A stretch of DNA of 64,000 nt from Bryopsis sp. KO-2023 (GCA_030272585.1 BSYQ01000005.1:868001-932000); one strand, 5' to 3'; positions 25,138-36,227 are shown, numbered from the stretch's first letter. Program-made: numbers and translations. The notes: generated from the letters alone by a model not told the origin.

Positions 25138-25330
25138 GGGTGCCCGATCACAGCGGTAGTGGAAGACCGCAACCACGCTGCGCAAGGCAGATGCAAGCAT
25201 CTGTTTACCCCCGCGCCCCATGAAAAATCGGCTTAATCGTTATAAGGGATCAAATAGATCCCATATCAGCGATTAAACTGATAAGAACAGATACTACACT
25301 TGATCTTAGCCAAAAGGCCGAGAAAGGTAT
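25138..25330 (-). ncRNA. U2 spliceosomal snRNA
   Basis: On minus the sequence begins ATACCTTTCTCGGCCTTTTG, the plant-type U2 5' end, and continues through GGCTAAGATCAAGTGTAG, then TATCTGTTCTTATCAG and TTTAATCGCTGATATG. It therefore contains stem-loop I and the GTAGTA branch-point-recognition segment. Stem IIa and a variant IIb (GGGATCTATTTGATCCC) follow. A GATTTTTCA Sm-type site lies near 25222, then stem III/IV-like hairpins (GATGCTTGCATC; GCGTGGTTGCGG). The 3' end is set from the usual length of about 190 nt and is approximate. U2 pairs with the intron branch site in the spliceosome. A T-arm-like GGGTTCGACTCCC follows about 30 bp beyond the 3' end (25098-25111), significance unknown. Confidence 0.92.
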
Positions 25331-25616
25331 GATTCCTTGGTGTAATCCGCTCATACAGATTCCAAATTACCATTCTCCTCCTGCGCAAGACTTTAAACGC
25401 TTGAACTGGTCGGCACCCACAGGACTTGAATTTTTTTGTTTTTCCGTGCTCGGCAAAAACGCGCGGGCGAAGACGTCTTCCCTGAGAGAAGCGGTGCTTC
25501 GACGTAAATAATCGAGGAACGGAATCCGGACGTCGTCAGGTGAAGAAGGTTCACTCTTTTTTTTTTGTTGGAGCGCTCTCACGGGGATGAGCTGGTCGGG
25601 CAATGCGCAACCAACC

Positions 25617-25812
25617 CTGGACCCCTTAATAATCTTGGAGCCTCCTCCTACCCTAAGGTTGTGGGCTATCCAGAAACAGAGAGGTCATCGCGCGGCCAAC
25701 CCTCGGGCCTATCGGCCCTCGGGCGTTGGGCCCGCGCGCAGTGCCCTCCCATTTTCTGGATAGCCCACAACCTTAGGGTAGGAGGAGGCTCCAAGATTAT
25801 TAAGGGGTCCAG
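25617..25812. repeat. Perfect 60-bp inverted repeat forming a 196-nt hairpin
   Basis: The left arm 25617-25676 (starting CTGGACCCCTTAATAATC) and right arm 25753-25812 are exact reverse complements over 60 bp. The 76-bp loop contains a second nested GC-rich foldback (CTCGGGCC...GGCCCTCG, flanked by GCGCGG and CCGCGC). No target duplication was seen. It could be a young foldback element or a hairpin-RNA locus. It lies about 290 bp upstream of the U2 5' end. Confidence 0.85.
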
Positions 25813-28800
25813 TGGGTGTTTTGTATCAATTCCTTTCATGGTTTAGAAAAAGAATATATATATATATATTTCAGTTCTTTTCCATATTTCGAAAGCAATT
25901 TTCTATTTTTGTTTAGTTTGTATTTCTCCCAGGAAGCATGGTAGAACTCAGCTGTGAAGAGCCCTATACTAGTCAGGATGAAAAACGCTGCCCCCTGTTT
26001 CAAGAAAAATATGACATAATAGAGACATATATCTTTCTTTTTTTTTCTTTCTTTCTCCATTCTTTTTTTGAAAAGATAGCCACTGCAAGGCTTCAGCGAG
26101 TGCGATCTAACTAAAAACGAAATCATTTTTTTTGCTTCTTTTGGGGTTGTTTTGTTTTCACCCAGAGCGTCAGTGAAAATAATGTAAATGAAGAACTGTG
26201 GGAAAAACCCCTGACAAGATCACTATCCAAGCAGTTGAGGGTGGTGGTTACAAAAAAGGAAAAATTCCCCTTTTTGTTGCTCAGGAAAATTTCTGGATGG
26301 TGAGGTGACTCCACATGGTGTGATTGGACTGCATCAATGTCAGACATGAGGGAATTTTGCTTTCGATGGTTTAAGCATCACAGTGTTAAAAAGGGACCTT
26401 GCAGTGAGTTCAAATCTTTCCTTTTCATTCAAATCGATGGGTTGATAGACAACAGATATGTTGTCTTATTTCGTGAAAATGGGTTGTTTCAAGTCAACTC
26501 CAGTCACACTGTTCGAAATTCAGGGTCGATGGCACAACTGTTCTGAATAAAATGAGATGTCGATCAACTTTAGATGAGGTGATTTCGGGCTAGTGGACGT
26601 TTCAACTATCTGGTGGAATGTCACTCAACAAATAGAAAATACAACAAAAGAAGAAGGCACTTAGCATCATTGACCCTGCCCCAGTGTATGACTGACTGAG
26701 TTGTGAATAATGGTGGTCAAAAAGAGTCGAAAGCTGCTGCGATGATTCTGTTCGGGCATGGTAAATAGACCCTGAGAATGCAAGATATGATAGGTTTTCA
26801 GTAAGGTCGAACATATGGAGACTTTACTGCATGCTTGGAATTCTCGTCTGAAATTCAGCTCGAGAAATATATCAGGTTGTGGCAACTGACTGCTTCTGTC
26901 TTGAAAATTTCATTTAAACTATTCCTGGAAATAGGTGAAGGTGGGAGTTGCAGAAAGAAACAGAAATAGGACTGTAGGCATGTTCAGCGACAATTCTTCA
27001 ATATGTACTTCCTATACAAACCTTTTTTTTTGATTGGAATCTGATTGCAGGATACGGGGAGGGGGGGGGAATTGCAAGACGAAATGACCGAGCAAGTTGT
27101 GATTGAAGAAACAAGAAGGCAGTCTCACCTAGAAAAAGTTAGCAAATTGAAGTTGCATTTTTTTTTCCCCTTTTCCACCTCTGTTGTTTCTTTCCGTGGC
27201 CCATTAGATAGAGCGCATTCGATTGAAGGTTATGGCACCTCCAACAAAAAAACCTCCTATTGCTGTCACAATGTCAATGACCATCAGCCTGCCAACAGAG
27301 AATCACACCTCCACAGGAAAACTCACAAAAAAAGCTCTCCTTGCCAAAAAATCACAGGCAGAAAAAATAAAAAAAAATTGCCAGCAATATTAGAAGAAAA
27401 ATAAGTCCCACAAAAATATGAGGTTGAGTGAAAACATCAGGGGGGGAAGTTGAAAAATAGTCTGATCCTCTTTTCTCGGAGCGGGGCAAGGGGGAGGTTT
27501 CGAACCCACGACATACACTCCAACGGAAAAAAATGAGGTCTGGATGCTCGAATAAGCCTCGAATATACAAGCTTTCACAACTGGCATTTGTTCTTGCTTC
27601 CAGTCTGACCTCCAAAAAATATCCACAAGAAGATTTAATAGTAACATGGACTCTTTTCAACAAAATGTGTTCTTCTGTTTGCCTTTTTTGTGTGTGTGCT
27701 CGCACAACTTGATTTGACAGCACCTTTCCACTTCAAATCCATATCTTTCCCAACAAACACCATTCAAATCATGCAAAGAGTTCAAAGAAATGGCACAATG
27801 TCAATGCCTCTCCCCCTTCCCCGGCCGACGCTCTAAAACCAAGAAAAGAATGTGAAAAATCCGTTCGAAATCCAAAAGTGATTGACCTGGACTTTTCTGA
27901 GGACACTGGCTCATGCTATTTCATTCATTCTTGTCCTTCAGGATTCTCATTTCCATTTCTTTTGCCATTTTGTTTCTTATGTATACACTCTCAGGTGACT
28001 GAAAATTTTCAGCACCGCCACGACCCTTTTGGATGCATATTTTACCCCCGAACGCCAATTCTCAAAACTCCTTCAGGCCATTTCTGGAGCCAGTCCATTT
28101 TCTACCCAGCATTACGATGCCTTCTTTCACTGTCCGCCATCAAAATGCAAAAGGGGAAATATTTCAATAAACGTATTTCATGCAAAAACCTCACCCCTCA
28201 TCACATTAAGCGGTACTTCTGCCCAAGCGAAAAAAAAAGGAACGAAAAAAGAAGACACAGAAATAAAAAATAAGAAACTCAAAACTGCATGGCCACCACT
28301 TTCTTTCAAACAGGCAGCTGTGGGAAAACAGACAAACAGAAAAAAAAAAAAAGACATAAAAAACTCTCACCAGGAAATGAAACTGGTCACCAATGCCTCT
28401 TTTCACTTTTTCATGATTCCCCCCCATCCTCCCCCTCCCCCCCAAAAAAAACTCCTCCTCTTTTCCTTCTTTTGTACAACCCCTCAAATGAACCTCCACC
28501 TCAAAAACCCCAAACATTCCTTTAATTCAATCGTACTTGCACCAGAGTGTTTTTTTGGAAAATTCGTTTTCAATGAACTTCCATTGGAGGTCTTCCAAGT
28601 ATCAGAATCCCCATTTTGTGCATTCTGTGCACTTATCGACTCAAAAGCCCAGCAATGCAAACTGCTGACTGCTTAGTATAGCCCTTGTCTTGCAGCTTTC
28701 TAAATTTTCAACAGAAAGGCTTATCCTTTTTCCTGGGGTATGTCCCACTTTACCACCTGCCCTAAACTGAGGTAGAGAATAAGGCGCCGTTTGGGGGAAA

Positions 28801-29445
28801 CTTGGAACGATAAGGGGCGTGTGGTGGAGCCTTTCTGCAATTATTGGAACAAGCAATGGGTTATGCGTAGCCCATGACAGCAGCGAGACGAACATTCTCA
28901 TCTGAATCCTACTCACTCACTCAGTAGCGATGCTGGGGAATGGCCTCCTTGGAAATTCCTTTCTACTCGATTACGGCACCGCACCTCATGAATGAAGAAG
29001 ATCTTCTTGGGCAGGGAAACAGGCCAGCATATGCATCAGCCATAAAAAGGCATCACCTTTCCTCGTCTACTCCAGAACCAGCACATTTTTCCAGCATCCC
29101 CTACCGAAAGAGCCGAGCGTGTGAATTCAGCCGCTGATGCTATAGCATTAGCTATTGTTATGTTTGATAATTTTATATAGCAGTCTGCTACCATAAAAAC
29201 ATGTTGCTTTTTTCCCCCCTGGCAGACAATGCAATTGCGCTTGCTTCTTGGTGTTCATCATTTCATATCTTTCCAGCAAATGTGTTACCCAGTGCTTTTC
29301 AAGGCTCAGCGATTTGCCTCATTTATCAGTGGGGACAAACAAACATGTGCAAAGAAAAGAATTTTGTTGTGTCATGTCACAACCAGCATGAAAAGAAAAG
29401 AAAGCGCTCGATTGATCATTGCCAGTATATTTCTACCTCATAAAA
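25813..29445. other. Intergenic, no gene recognised
   Basis: A/T-rich sequence with a short (TA)n at 25856-25869. A T-arm-like box (GGGTTCGAAACC on minus) at 27496-27508 suggests a decayed tRNA-derived repeat. No multi-exon structure could be supported. Confidence 0.4.
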
Positions 29446-29586
29446 ATGCGCCAGGATGGAGTTGGTACCAACACATGCAGCCTTGAGCAGCCGCCAGCAG
29501 CACTGGCCCCATCCCATGTCGAATCCATTGGCGGTAACGACGCTCCCAAACCTCCCACAGCCCAAGAAGTTTGTCGTGCATTGACA
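29446..29586 (+). CDS. Possible first coding exon, unrecognised
   Basis: An ATG-led 47-codon open frame (MRQDGVGTNTCSLEQPPA..) ends at a GTAATT donor in phase 0. Composition is protein-like, but there is no known domain. It could belong with the phase-0 exons at 30704-30781 and 30942 onward, but intermediate exons are not established. Confidence 0.2.
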
Positions 29587-30179
29587 GTAATTACTGTTTT
29601 TAAACGATGTGAAACAAGGCAAAGTTCTCTCTGTTTGCATTGATTGATGGGACTTGCCATTGCAAGGAGCCCGCTCAAGGTCAGTTTTTTCCTCTGGTGC
29701 AACGGGTATTTGTTCTGGAGGGGCAGCTCAAAGGGATGATCGTAAGCGAAAGCTGCTGGTGGAAAAAAGAAAGGAAGAGATTGGATCACGACCAGAAAAA
29801 CAGGGGTCCTTGAGTTGCCGTTTTTTGGGCGATGTGCACGCGGGATCGTAGCTCGATTGCGAGTATTGGTGGCGGCGTGTTTCTGCACGATACCTGGTTT
29901 TCACTGAAGGTATGATCGCTCGATGGCTGTATTTTTGTCGCTTTTTGTCGATCTGGGGGAAGGGTTCTGCTCCCCATGATTTTTTTGCTTTTTTTTGGGG
30001 GGGTGGAGGGATCCCTGTCAACGAGGTGGGGGTGATCTGCGAGATACAGAGTTCCTTCTGTGTTTCGGATGGGGCGTTGGAGATGCGGCAGTTCGACTCT
30101 GCCCCGCCCCCACGCTTTCGCTATAGGACCACCGGCCTCTAGGTATTGCAAGCTCTTAGTTAGGCATCGCTTTGTACAA

Positions 30180-30310
30180 GGACGTGCCTTCTCCACCGCC
30201 ACCACCGCCTCTTGTACGACCTCCTCCCCCACCGCCGCCTCCACCGCCTCCACCGCCTCCACCGCCTCCACCGCCTCCACCGCCATCATCGTCACTATCG
30301 CCACCACCGC
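30180..30310. repeat. (CCGCCTCCA)n minisatellite
   Basis: Tandem CCGCCTCCA-type units give an open frame on both strands: Pro-rich on plus, Gly-rich on minus (ending GGRTRGGGGGGEG). Either strand could be coding, and no flanking exon decides it. Confidence 0.6.
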
Positions 30311-30703
30311 CTTTTCTGTGGCCTCCATCCCGCTCTTCTGTACAAGAATTCACAGCTGCCCCAGGATGACATGCGTTTTCGAATTGAGGTTGCGATGCCC
30401 CTCCTAAGAGTGGCACATCCTAAATAAATCAGATGGCGAGGCGAATTGATTCATCGCTGTGAGGAGGATCTGTGAAAGCGTGGCTGGTTACAAAAGCTGA
30501 AGGAGTCTCGGTGAATGCTCCACAACTTATCAAAGCATTGGACTAAATATATACACGTATATATGTATAGATATATTATGGACTAAATAGAAGAGATCGT
30601 CTACGTATATATAGATTGTCAAAATAAACTTTACTTTCAAACGCAGTTTTTTTGGACAAAAGTTTTGTTGTCTTTTGAACATTTTGTTTTTTGTTTGGGT
30701 CAG

Positions 30704-31190
30704 GCAGCTGGCAATGATGTCCAGTACATGTTCTCACACTCTGGAGCGGTGCCAACTTTGAACGCATGGCAATCAAACAAGGTATTTTGAATTTTCAAGA
30801 AAAGAGGAGTTTTGAAATATATACACAGCCATTTGCTTTGCTTGAAGCTGAGAGTTCACATTTCCAGAAGGATTTTTTTCCTTCTAATTTCCTATCTGTT
30901 TTTTACCTCTGGGATGGTCATAACATGAGTCATGGTTTCAGGTACAAGTTTACCTGACCGAGAATGATGACTTTTCTGGAGGGGGGTGTTGTGTTTGCTT
31001 CGGATTCGACCGGGGTCTGGATGCCCAAGTTTATTTGGATTTGGATGGTGATGTGTATTTAACATTTGGGGTGTTGTGGAAAAGTTAGATTGGAGGGAGA
31101 AAAAGGGGGGTACTGTGGAACAGTTGGATTGGAGGGGAAAAAAAGGGGGTACTGAGGAAAAGTTGGTGGAGGGAAAAAAAAGGGGGTACT
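30704..31190 (+). CDS. Two phase-compatible exons of an unrecognised gene
   Basis: Exon A (30704-30781) follows TTTGGGTCAG and reads AAGNDVQYMFSHSGAVPTL and so on to SNK before a GTATTT donor. Exon B starts at 30942 after GGTTTCAG and reads VQVYLTENDDFSGGGCCVCF, then stays open through the 43-bp tandem repeat at 31075-31225 to a stop near 31190. Both junctions are phase 0. I recognise no family. The open frame over the minisatellite may be chance. Confidence 0.25.
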
Positions 31191-31225
31191 GAGGAAAAGT
31201 TCGATTGGAGGGGGAAAAAAGGGAG
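31075..31225. repeat. About four tandem copies of a roughly 43-bp minisatellite
   Basis: The unit reads approximately GGGGGTACTGAGGAAAAGTT then GATTGGAGGG and an A run. Copies differ by a few bases and small length changes in the A run. Confidence 0.7.
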
Positions 31226-31827
31226 AGGGGTTTGCAGAAAATATCTACAAACCTAGAGAAAAAGGTGGGGTAGGGTTCAATATATGTGAAGAGAAACAAA
31301 AAATCAAAATAAACTGACAAAAAACACACAAATAATAAAACGAGAAGCACAAAAACAGAACAAAACAAAGAATAAAATAAAATAAAAACAAAACAGAACA
31401 AAAATAATAAAACGACATACATGCATCAACAAAAAGTATAATGAGACTACTGAAAAAAATCGGACTTTTAACCACCACTACCACCACCACCACCATCAAT
31501 AATTTCAAATTCATTTCGTGCACAAAAGTATCATTTGCTTCCCTAATTCATTCATACACTCAGACTGCGCACATCTTGAACCTCATGCCCTGCTCTCATC
31601 ACGCATCAAGCCTGTCATGTGTGATTCCATCGCTGAATCTATCCAAAGTAAACCTAAATGTTCATACTGGAACTGCTGGATGATGTCAATCCGCCCTACT
31701 CTCTCTGGAGCTGCGCCAACTTAACCAGAACTGCACGAACAGTAAACGCAGCCTTGCGCGACGCACGGCGTTTATCGTAGCCTCTTCAAAAAGGAAAAAC
31801 AACACGATGTGGTGTGAAGTCGATAAG

Positions 31828-31829
<2 letters not shown>

Positions 31830-31860
<31 letters not shown>
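31830..31860. repeat. (TA)n microsatellite
   Basis: About fifteen uninterrupted TA units followed by a T run. Confidence 0.9.
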
Positions 31861-31868
<8 letters not shown>

Positions 31869-32871
31869 TTTGCACCATCAAAATATTACATCTCAATATT
31901 CGTCCATTGATCTCCTCGGTTCCCAACTATTACCCAACAATTGATCTGTGTATATCTCTGTATATCTCTGTATATATATACAACACAGGGTGTTATAGAT
32001 AAGACATGTTTGCTTGTTGAAAAGATATTTGCATGCGCCCATGACCGAATTATAATTCTAAGCTTTTAATTAAAGGCTTAGATTATAGCCGATCGAAGTC
32101 GCTGGTGCCCTAGGCGTTCAATTCAGAGAGTGTCAAAGCGAGATCAATACGGGATCTTCGGAAAGAGCAAGACACAGATTTGGTTTTTCTATTATTGTTC
32201 TCATCCAGCCAAAAGTCTTATTCCATATTTGTCGAAACTTCCAAGGCTTTCGAACGATCATCAATTGATCTTTTTTGAAGTTTGTGTAAACAAGTCGGAG
32301 CAGATGGTGCCTACCAAAAATTAATTCTGGGCGCAACAACTGCGATATAGATCCACGTAAACTTCATTTAAACTTCTACATTTCCAGAGGGACATTGATC
32401 CATTTGGGACGATTCAAATCTCACCGGGGTCTGGGATTGTCCAGAAGACCGAACGCCATTCCTCACACACTTCACAGGGACCTCCTTCCATAGCGATCGA
32501 GTATCGAATATGCCACAATGGTCATCAGCAAATTAATTACGCCTGTCAACATACTGCTGATTTATTTCCATCAGGAGCAAAACCTGAACTAGAGAAAAAT
32601 AGGTTTACACCACACTCTCTACATATACCTACATACAAACAAGTGTCCGAGTTACCAGTTTTCACTACTAGCGCTAGTACTGAAAATCGCTTCCACGTTC
32701 ATCATTCCACAGTTATTGGCAATAGGATTTAAGATCTCATTTTTTGAACAATTGTTTACAAGATAAAGATAGATCGCATAAAAAAATTCGGAAAAGTGGA
32801 AAAAAAAAATTGAAAGGCTCGTAGCTTGTCACCAATATTAGAGCATTTTTAGCTTTTTCTGCAGGATTATG
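31861..32871. other. Intergenic, nothing recognised
   Basis: A/T-rich sequence between the TA microsatellite and the first 465-bp TIR element. No coding or RNA signal seen. Confidence 0.4.
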
Positions 32872-32879
32872 ATACACGA

Positions 32880-33344
32880 CAGAGATAGGACTTTACGGTT
32901 ACGGTCACCGTAACCGGACCGTAACCACCGTAACCGGACCGTAACCGGAGTACAATTTTCGTCAGAAAATCGTACTTTTACGGCCGTAACCGTAGCACCG
33001 TACCACTCCGTACCGCTCCGTACCGGACCGTAACGACCGTAACGGCCGTAACAACCGTAAACCGTAGAAAGTGACCCCCGCAGGGTCCCGCGATTCCAAA
33101 GGAACCCAGGGGGATTCGAACCCGCGACCCTACTGACTGCAGCCTAACGCTTTAGCACTGAACCACGCTACTTCACGGTGATTTAGGGCCTACCGTAGTT
33201 ATACCGTACCTGTTCCGTACCGTAAAAACAACATATTACTCCGGTTACGGTACGGAGTTACGGCCGTAGTACGGTGACCGTAACCCGACCGTAACCGGAC
33301 CGGACCGGAGTCGGACCAAAAATTTGGCCCAAGTCCTATCTCTG
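32880..33344 (-). mobile_element. 465-bp TIR element, copy A (hAT-like TSD, tRNA-like core)
   Basis: The element starts CAGAGATAGGACTT and ends AAGTCCTATCTCTG, flanked by the 8-bp duplication ATACACGA (32872-32879 and 33345-33352). The interior is saturated with ACGGT/CCGTAAC words in both orientations. It holds a tRNA-like module whose B box GGGTTCGAATCCC reads on minus. An 8-bp TSD with CAG...CTG ends is typical of hAT DNA transposons; the element has no coding capacity and must be mobilised in trans. It is opposite in orientation to copies B and C but has the same length. Confidence 0.85.
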
Positions 33345-33411
33345 ATACACGATACGGGACGTTGGTGGACCGGCCCTTTGCGGGCTCTTCTCGCTTTATC
33401 CCGTATCATCT
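33345..33411. repeat. Short foldback repeat, copy 1
   Basis: ATACACGATACGGGACGTTG through CTTTATCCCGTATCA. Its outer GATACGGGA/TCCCGTATC parts are inverted. A near-identical copy is at 35151-35222. The two flank the LINE-containing segment. Confidence 0.6.
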
Positions 33412-33739
33412 TGTCCCCCCTCGGGCCAGTGGTCGCCCTCGACCACCTTCTCCTTGTGCCCGTTACTCCATTCTCCTTGACCCCTCTGCGATTACCGGGT
33501 TACCGTTCTCTCGCGGGTCTATTCGGGGGTTCTCCAGGATCTTTCTTGTGATCCTCTGATCCTTTGTTTTTATCCCTTTGATCCGTCTAGTCTCTTGAGC
33601 TCTATGGTCTTTGCCTTGCTCGCGACGTCGCGTCGCGTCTACTGTGATGATCTCAGCCCCCTCCCCTCCTTCGCAGTGACCGTCGCGCCCTTTCACCTCT
33701 CGTTACTACCCCTCTTGGGACAGAGGTGCCATCTCACTC

Positions 33740-33809
33740 TCAACTTCCATGGCCTCGCTAGGACTCGAACTTGTGACCTTCGGATCGTAAGTTCAGCTCC
33801 GAAACCAAA
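33740..33809 (-). repeat. Decayed tRNA-like (SINE-type) fragment
   Basis: On minus, a B-box-like AAGTTCGAGTCCT (33759-33770) follows anticodon-arm-like TACGATCCGAAGG. The 5' half is missing. Confidence 0.35.
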
Positions 33810-33819
33810 TGATACACGA

Positions 33820-33822
33820 TCG

Positions 33823-33851
<29 letters not shown>
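33820..33851. repeat. (ATCA)n LINE tail microsatellite
   Basis: About seven to eight ATCA units, forming the 3' tail of the minus-strand LINE. Confidence 0.85.
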
Positions 33852-33854
<3 letters not shown>

Positions 33855-35150
33855 TTACATTTGAGAGGCAGCCGCCGCCGACCACCTATTTCAAAGATAC
33901 AACGATCGACAATGATAACAATCGCGAATAAAACGCGCAATAACAAAAGGGTCTTCATACCTAAAAATTAACCATAGCGAACGGTGTCGAAAAAGAGTCG
34001 GAAAAGCTAAGCGAATATCGACAAAAATGGGACAATGAAAGAAAAAATGAACCTGATCACCAACAGTAGGAGGTCCACAAATGCGACAAAAACGAGAAGA
34101 AAACGAAACCTTAGCTAATCGACCCGTATCAAGTTCCACAAAAGAGGCACCCAACCGAAAACGGGCATACAAACCCCTAAGAGATCTATCCTCCAAACGA
34201 ACGTAACCCAGGTGCAATGAAGGACGAACAAAAAAGAAACGAAAGTAAGAACGAAAACGAGAACTCGAATCACAGCGTGAGAGCAGAGTTGTGCCGAAGT
34301 CGTTTTTGCGACAACGACAACGGCCGTTAACGGCGTTAACGGTTAACGGCCGTTGTCGTTGTCGCAAAAACGACGTCGGCACGACTCTGATTCATTTTTC
34401 AATGATGTGATGTGACTGCTAGGACAAGCAGCCACCAAAGCGCAAGCGAATCCCGCTAGTCAATGACTTTGGTTTGATGCCGAGTTGTGCGCCGTTGCAA
34501 CGGCGCACAACTCTGCGTGAGAGTAACTGCTCTTTTTGCCGTTTCCGAAAAGCACGAGACCATGCACCGATATCAATCGGCTGAGAAAGTAACAATGACC
34601 CATTCCCTAAAAGATCCTCAACAACAGAGCGCACACGAAAACACCAAGAATCTTTTTGACCAAGCAAACGAAGAGCAACCTTCCAAAACACTCTACAAGC
34701 AAGGTTACGCCGATCACCCAAAAACAGATAATTCCAGTAACAAAGAGTCTGCCGAAGCAAATAAAAACGAATCGGCAAACAGCCCATCTCAATCAAAACA
34801 AGAGAAGAAGGGACATAATCCGGCAAACCAAGAAACCATCGAAAAAACCGAATCTGAAGATTTTCAAGAGCATTAACTACCCGTAAAGGACAAAAAACAT
34901 ACCAAATCTCGCTAGCATAATTAATAGAGCCCAACACAAATTGTTTGAACAAAGAAATAGCCAACTTCGGGCACCGTAAGTCAGATCTGCGAAAACGAGA
35001 CCATAAGCAACCCAAAGCTTTATTCCCCTTCGCCAAGACCTTATCAAAATGAGTCTGAAAAAGAGAACCCTCCGATTGAAACTAAACACCCACGCATCTG
35101 ACCACCGAACTGATCGGAATATGAAGAGCCTCAACTTCCTTTTTTTTTTT
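33821..35150 (-). mobile_element. 5'-truncated LINE (reverse transcriptase tail and zinc knuckle), interrupted
   Basis: Flanked by the 11-bp duplication TGATACACGAT (33810-33820 and 35151-35161). On minus it ends in a (TTGA)n tail (33821-33851), as expected for target-primed LINE insertion. The coding remnant (about 35150-33891) reads HFDKVLAKGNKALGCLW, then NYASEIWYV, ENLQIRFFRWFLGLPDYVP and LPIRFYLLRQTLCYWNYLF, the region after the RT fingers/palm. It ends in a CCHC-type knuckle CRICGPPTVGDQVHFFFHCP. There is one in-frame stop near 35084. The small TIR element at 34284-34515 splits the frame (ending QLLS on one side, CDSSSRF on the other), and its removal restores it. Dead copy. Confidence 0.75.
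34284..34515. mobile_element. 232-bp CAGAGTTGTGC TIR element inside the LINE
   Basis: Starts CAGAGTTGTGCCGAAG and ends GCGCACAACTCTG, with the 8-bp TSD CGTGAGAG on both sides (34276-34283, 34516-34523). It holds a near-perfect palindrome of CGTTAAC/CAACGGC words (34284-34390) and a short second palindrome around 34477-34515. No coding capacity; hAT-type TSD length. Confidence 0.8.
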
Positions 35151-35222
35151 TGATACACGATACGGGACGTTGGTGGATAGGCCCGCCCCCTTTGCGGGCT
35201 CTTCTCGCTTTATCCCGTATCA
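35151..35222. repeat. Short foldback repeat, copy 2
   Basis: TGATACACGATACGGGACG through CTTTATCCCGTATCA, matching 33345-33411 with a small length difference in the loop. It contains the insertion target of the LINE. Confidence 0.6.
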
Positions 35223-35307
35223 GATTGTCTTTTCTATCACATTATGGTTAGTAGCTCAAAAACTAAAATTTTCGAGCTCATGGGATAGATTGTAGGTAAA
35301 TCCACAC

Positions 35308-35470
35308 CAGAGTTGTGCGCCGTTGCAACGGCTCCGTTAATAACGGCGCCGTTAACGGTAACGGGCCGTTGCCGTACCGTTACCGTCAGCGGTTCCGTGT
35401 GACCGTTAATAGCCGTTAAAACGCCGTTAACGATCAAAAAGCCGTTGCAACGGCGCTCGCCGTTGCCAGT
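35308..35470. repeat. Third, poorly delimited CAGAGTTGTGC/CGTTAAC foldback
   Basis: Starts CAGAGTTGTGCGCCGTTGC and is filled with CCGTTAAC and GCCGTTGC words in both orientations. The right terminus is not clean and no TSD was found, so it may be decayed or truncated. Confidence 0.5.
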
Positions 35471-36004
35471 GATTACAAAGGTCAATGTTACCAAATTAAG
35501 AGTATTACTAATGAACAATCCACCCCGTCCCGTTCGTGTCTCGCTCGTTTCGCGGGTAAGGAAAGCAGTGAACCCGTTTGAGAATGGAACCAAACGTAAG
35601 AAGACGCCTTTCCGAGCACGACGCACTTTCTCACTCGTTTTGCACGCGACAAAGTGCGTCGTGCTCGGAAATAGTTTTTCTTTTGTTTTAGCTGCCTTTT
35701 CTAGGTCTAAAACGACTCTTCAACCAAAACGACGTGTGGTGTGGGTCAAGATCTACATCAGATCTTTTTTTAAGTTGATAAGAAGTTCCGTCGTTGTTCC
35801 GCTTTCACTGCCGCTAAAGTTCCACAAAAAGCGGAACTTCGACGGGTATTTTCACGAAGAAGAGGGCGAGATAGAGCAAGTTCCGCCTTTTCCCATTACC
35901 TCCCTAAATTTTAAGTTTTAGTTGGTTTTAATTCTGAAAATAGCATTTGGAAAAGGCGGAACTGTTTCCAAAATTAAACGGGTACTTAAAAGTAACGGCC
36001 CCCT

Positions 36005-36185
36005 TTTGAGCGTCCCTGTGGTGGGGTCCACTAGTGATAGTGCCTTCGACTCGGGCTTAGCCAACCCGGGTTCGAATCCTCCTTGAGTCGACCGACTCCC
36101 TCTAGTCGGTGGCTGGTGGGCTTGGCTCACGTCATTCATGCATTAAAAATGTGTATAATAAATAACACTTCGTTCTTTAATTAAT
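36005..36185 (+). mobile_element. Candidate tRNA-derived SINE
   Basis: A tRNA-like head (GTGGGGTCCACTAGTGATAG, then B box GGTTCGAATCC at 36069-36079) is followed by an unrelated body with a short hairpin (CGACTCCCTCTAGTCG). The A/T-rich end reads TGTATAATAAATAA. This head-body-tail order is that of a SINE. No other copy is in the window. Confidence 0.45.
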
Positions 36186-36227
36186 TGAATCAGTTCTCAG
36201 TCGATTAACACATTAAAAAGTGCTTAA

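Noticed and set aside
28870-28915. HEAT-repeat-like peptide DSDENVRLAAVMGYA on minus
   Set aside because: Only 15 residues, followed directly by a stop, with a poor purine-rich acceptor and no neighbouring exon; too short to call.
30156-30416. Gly-run frame on the minus strand
   Set aside because: Produced by the CCGCCTCCA minisatellite; no supporting exon or domain on that strand.
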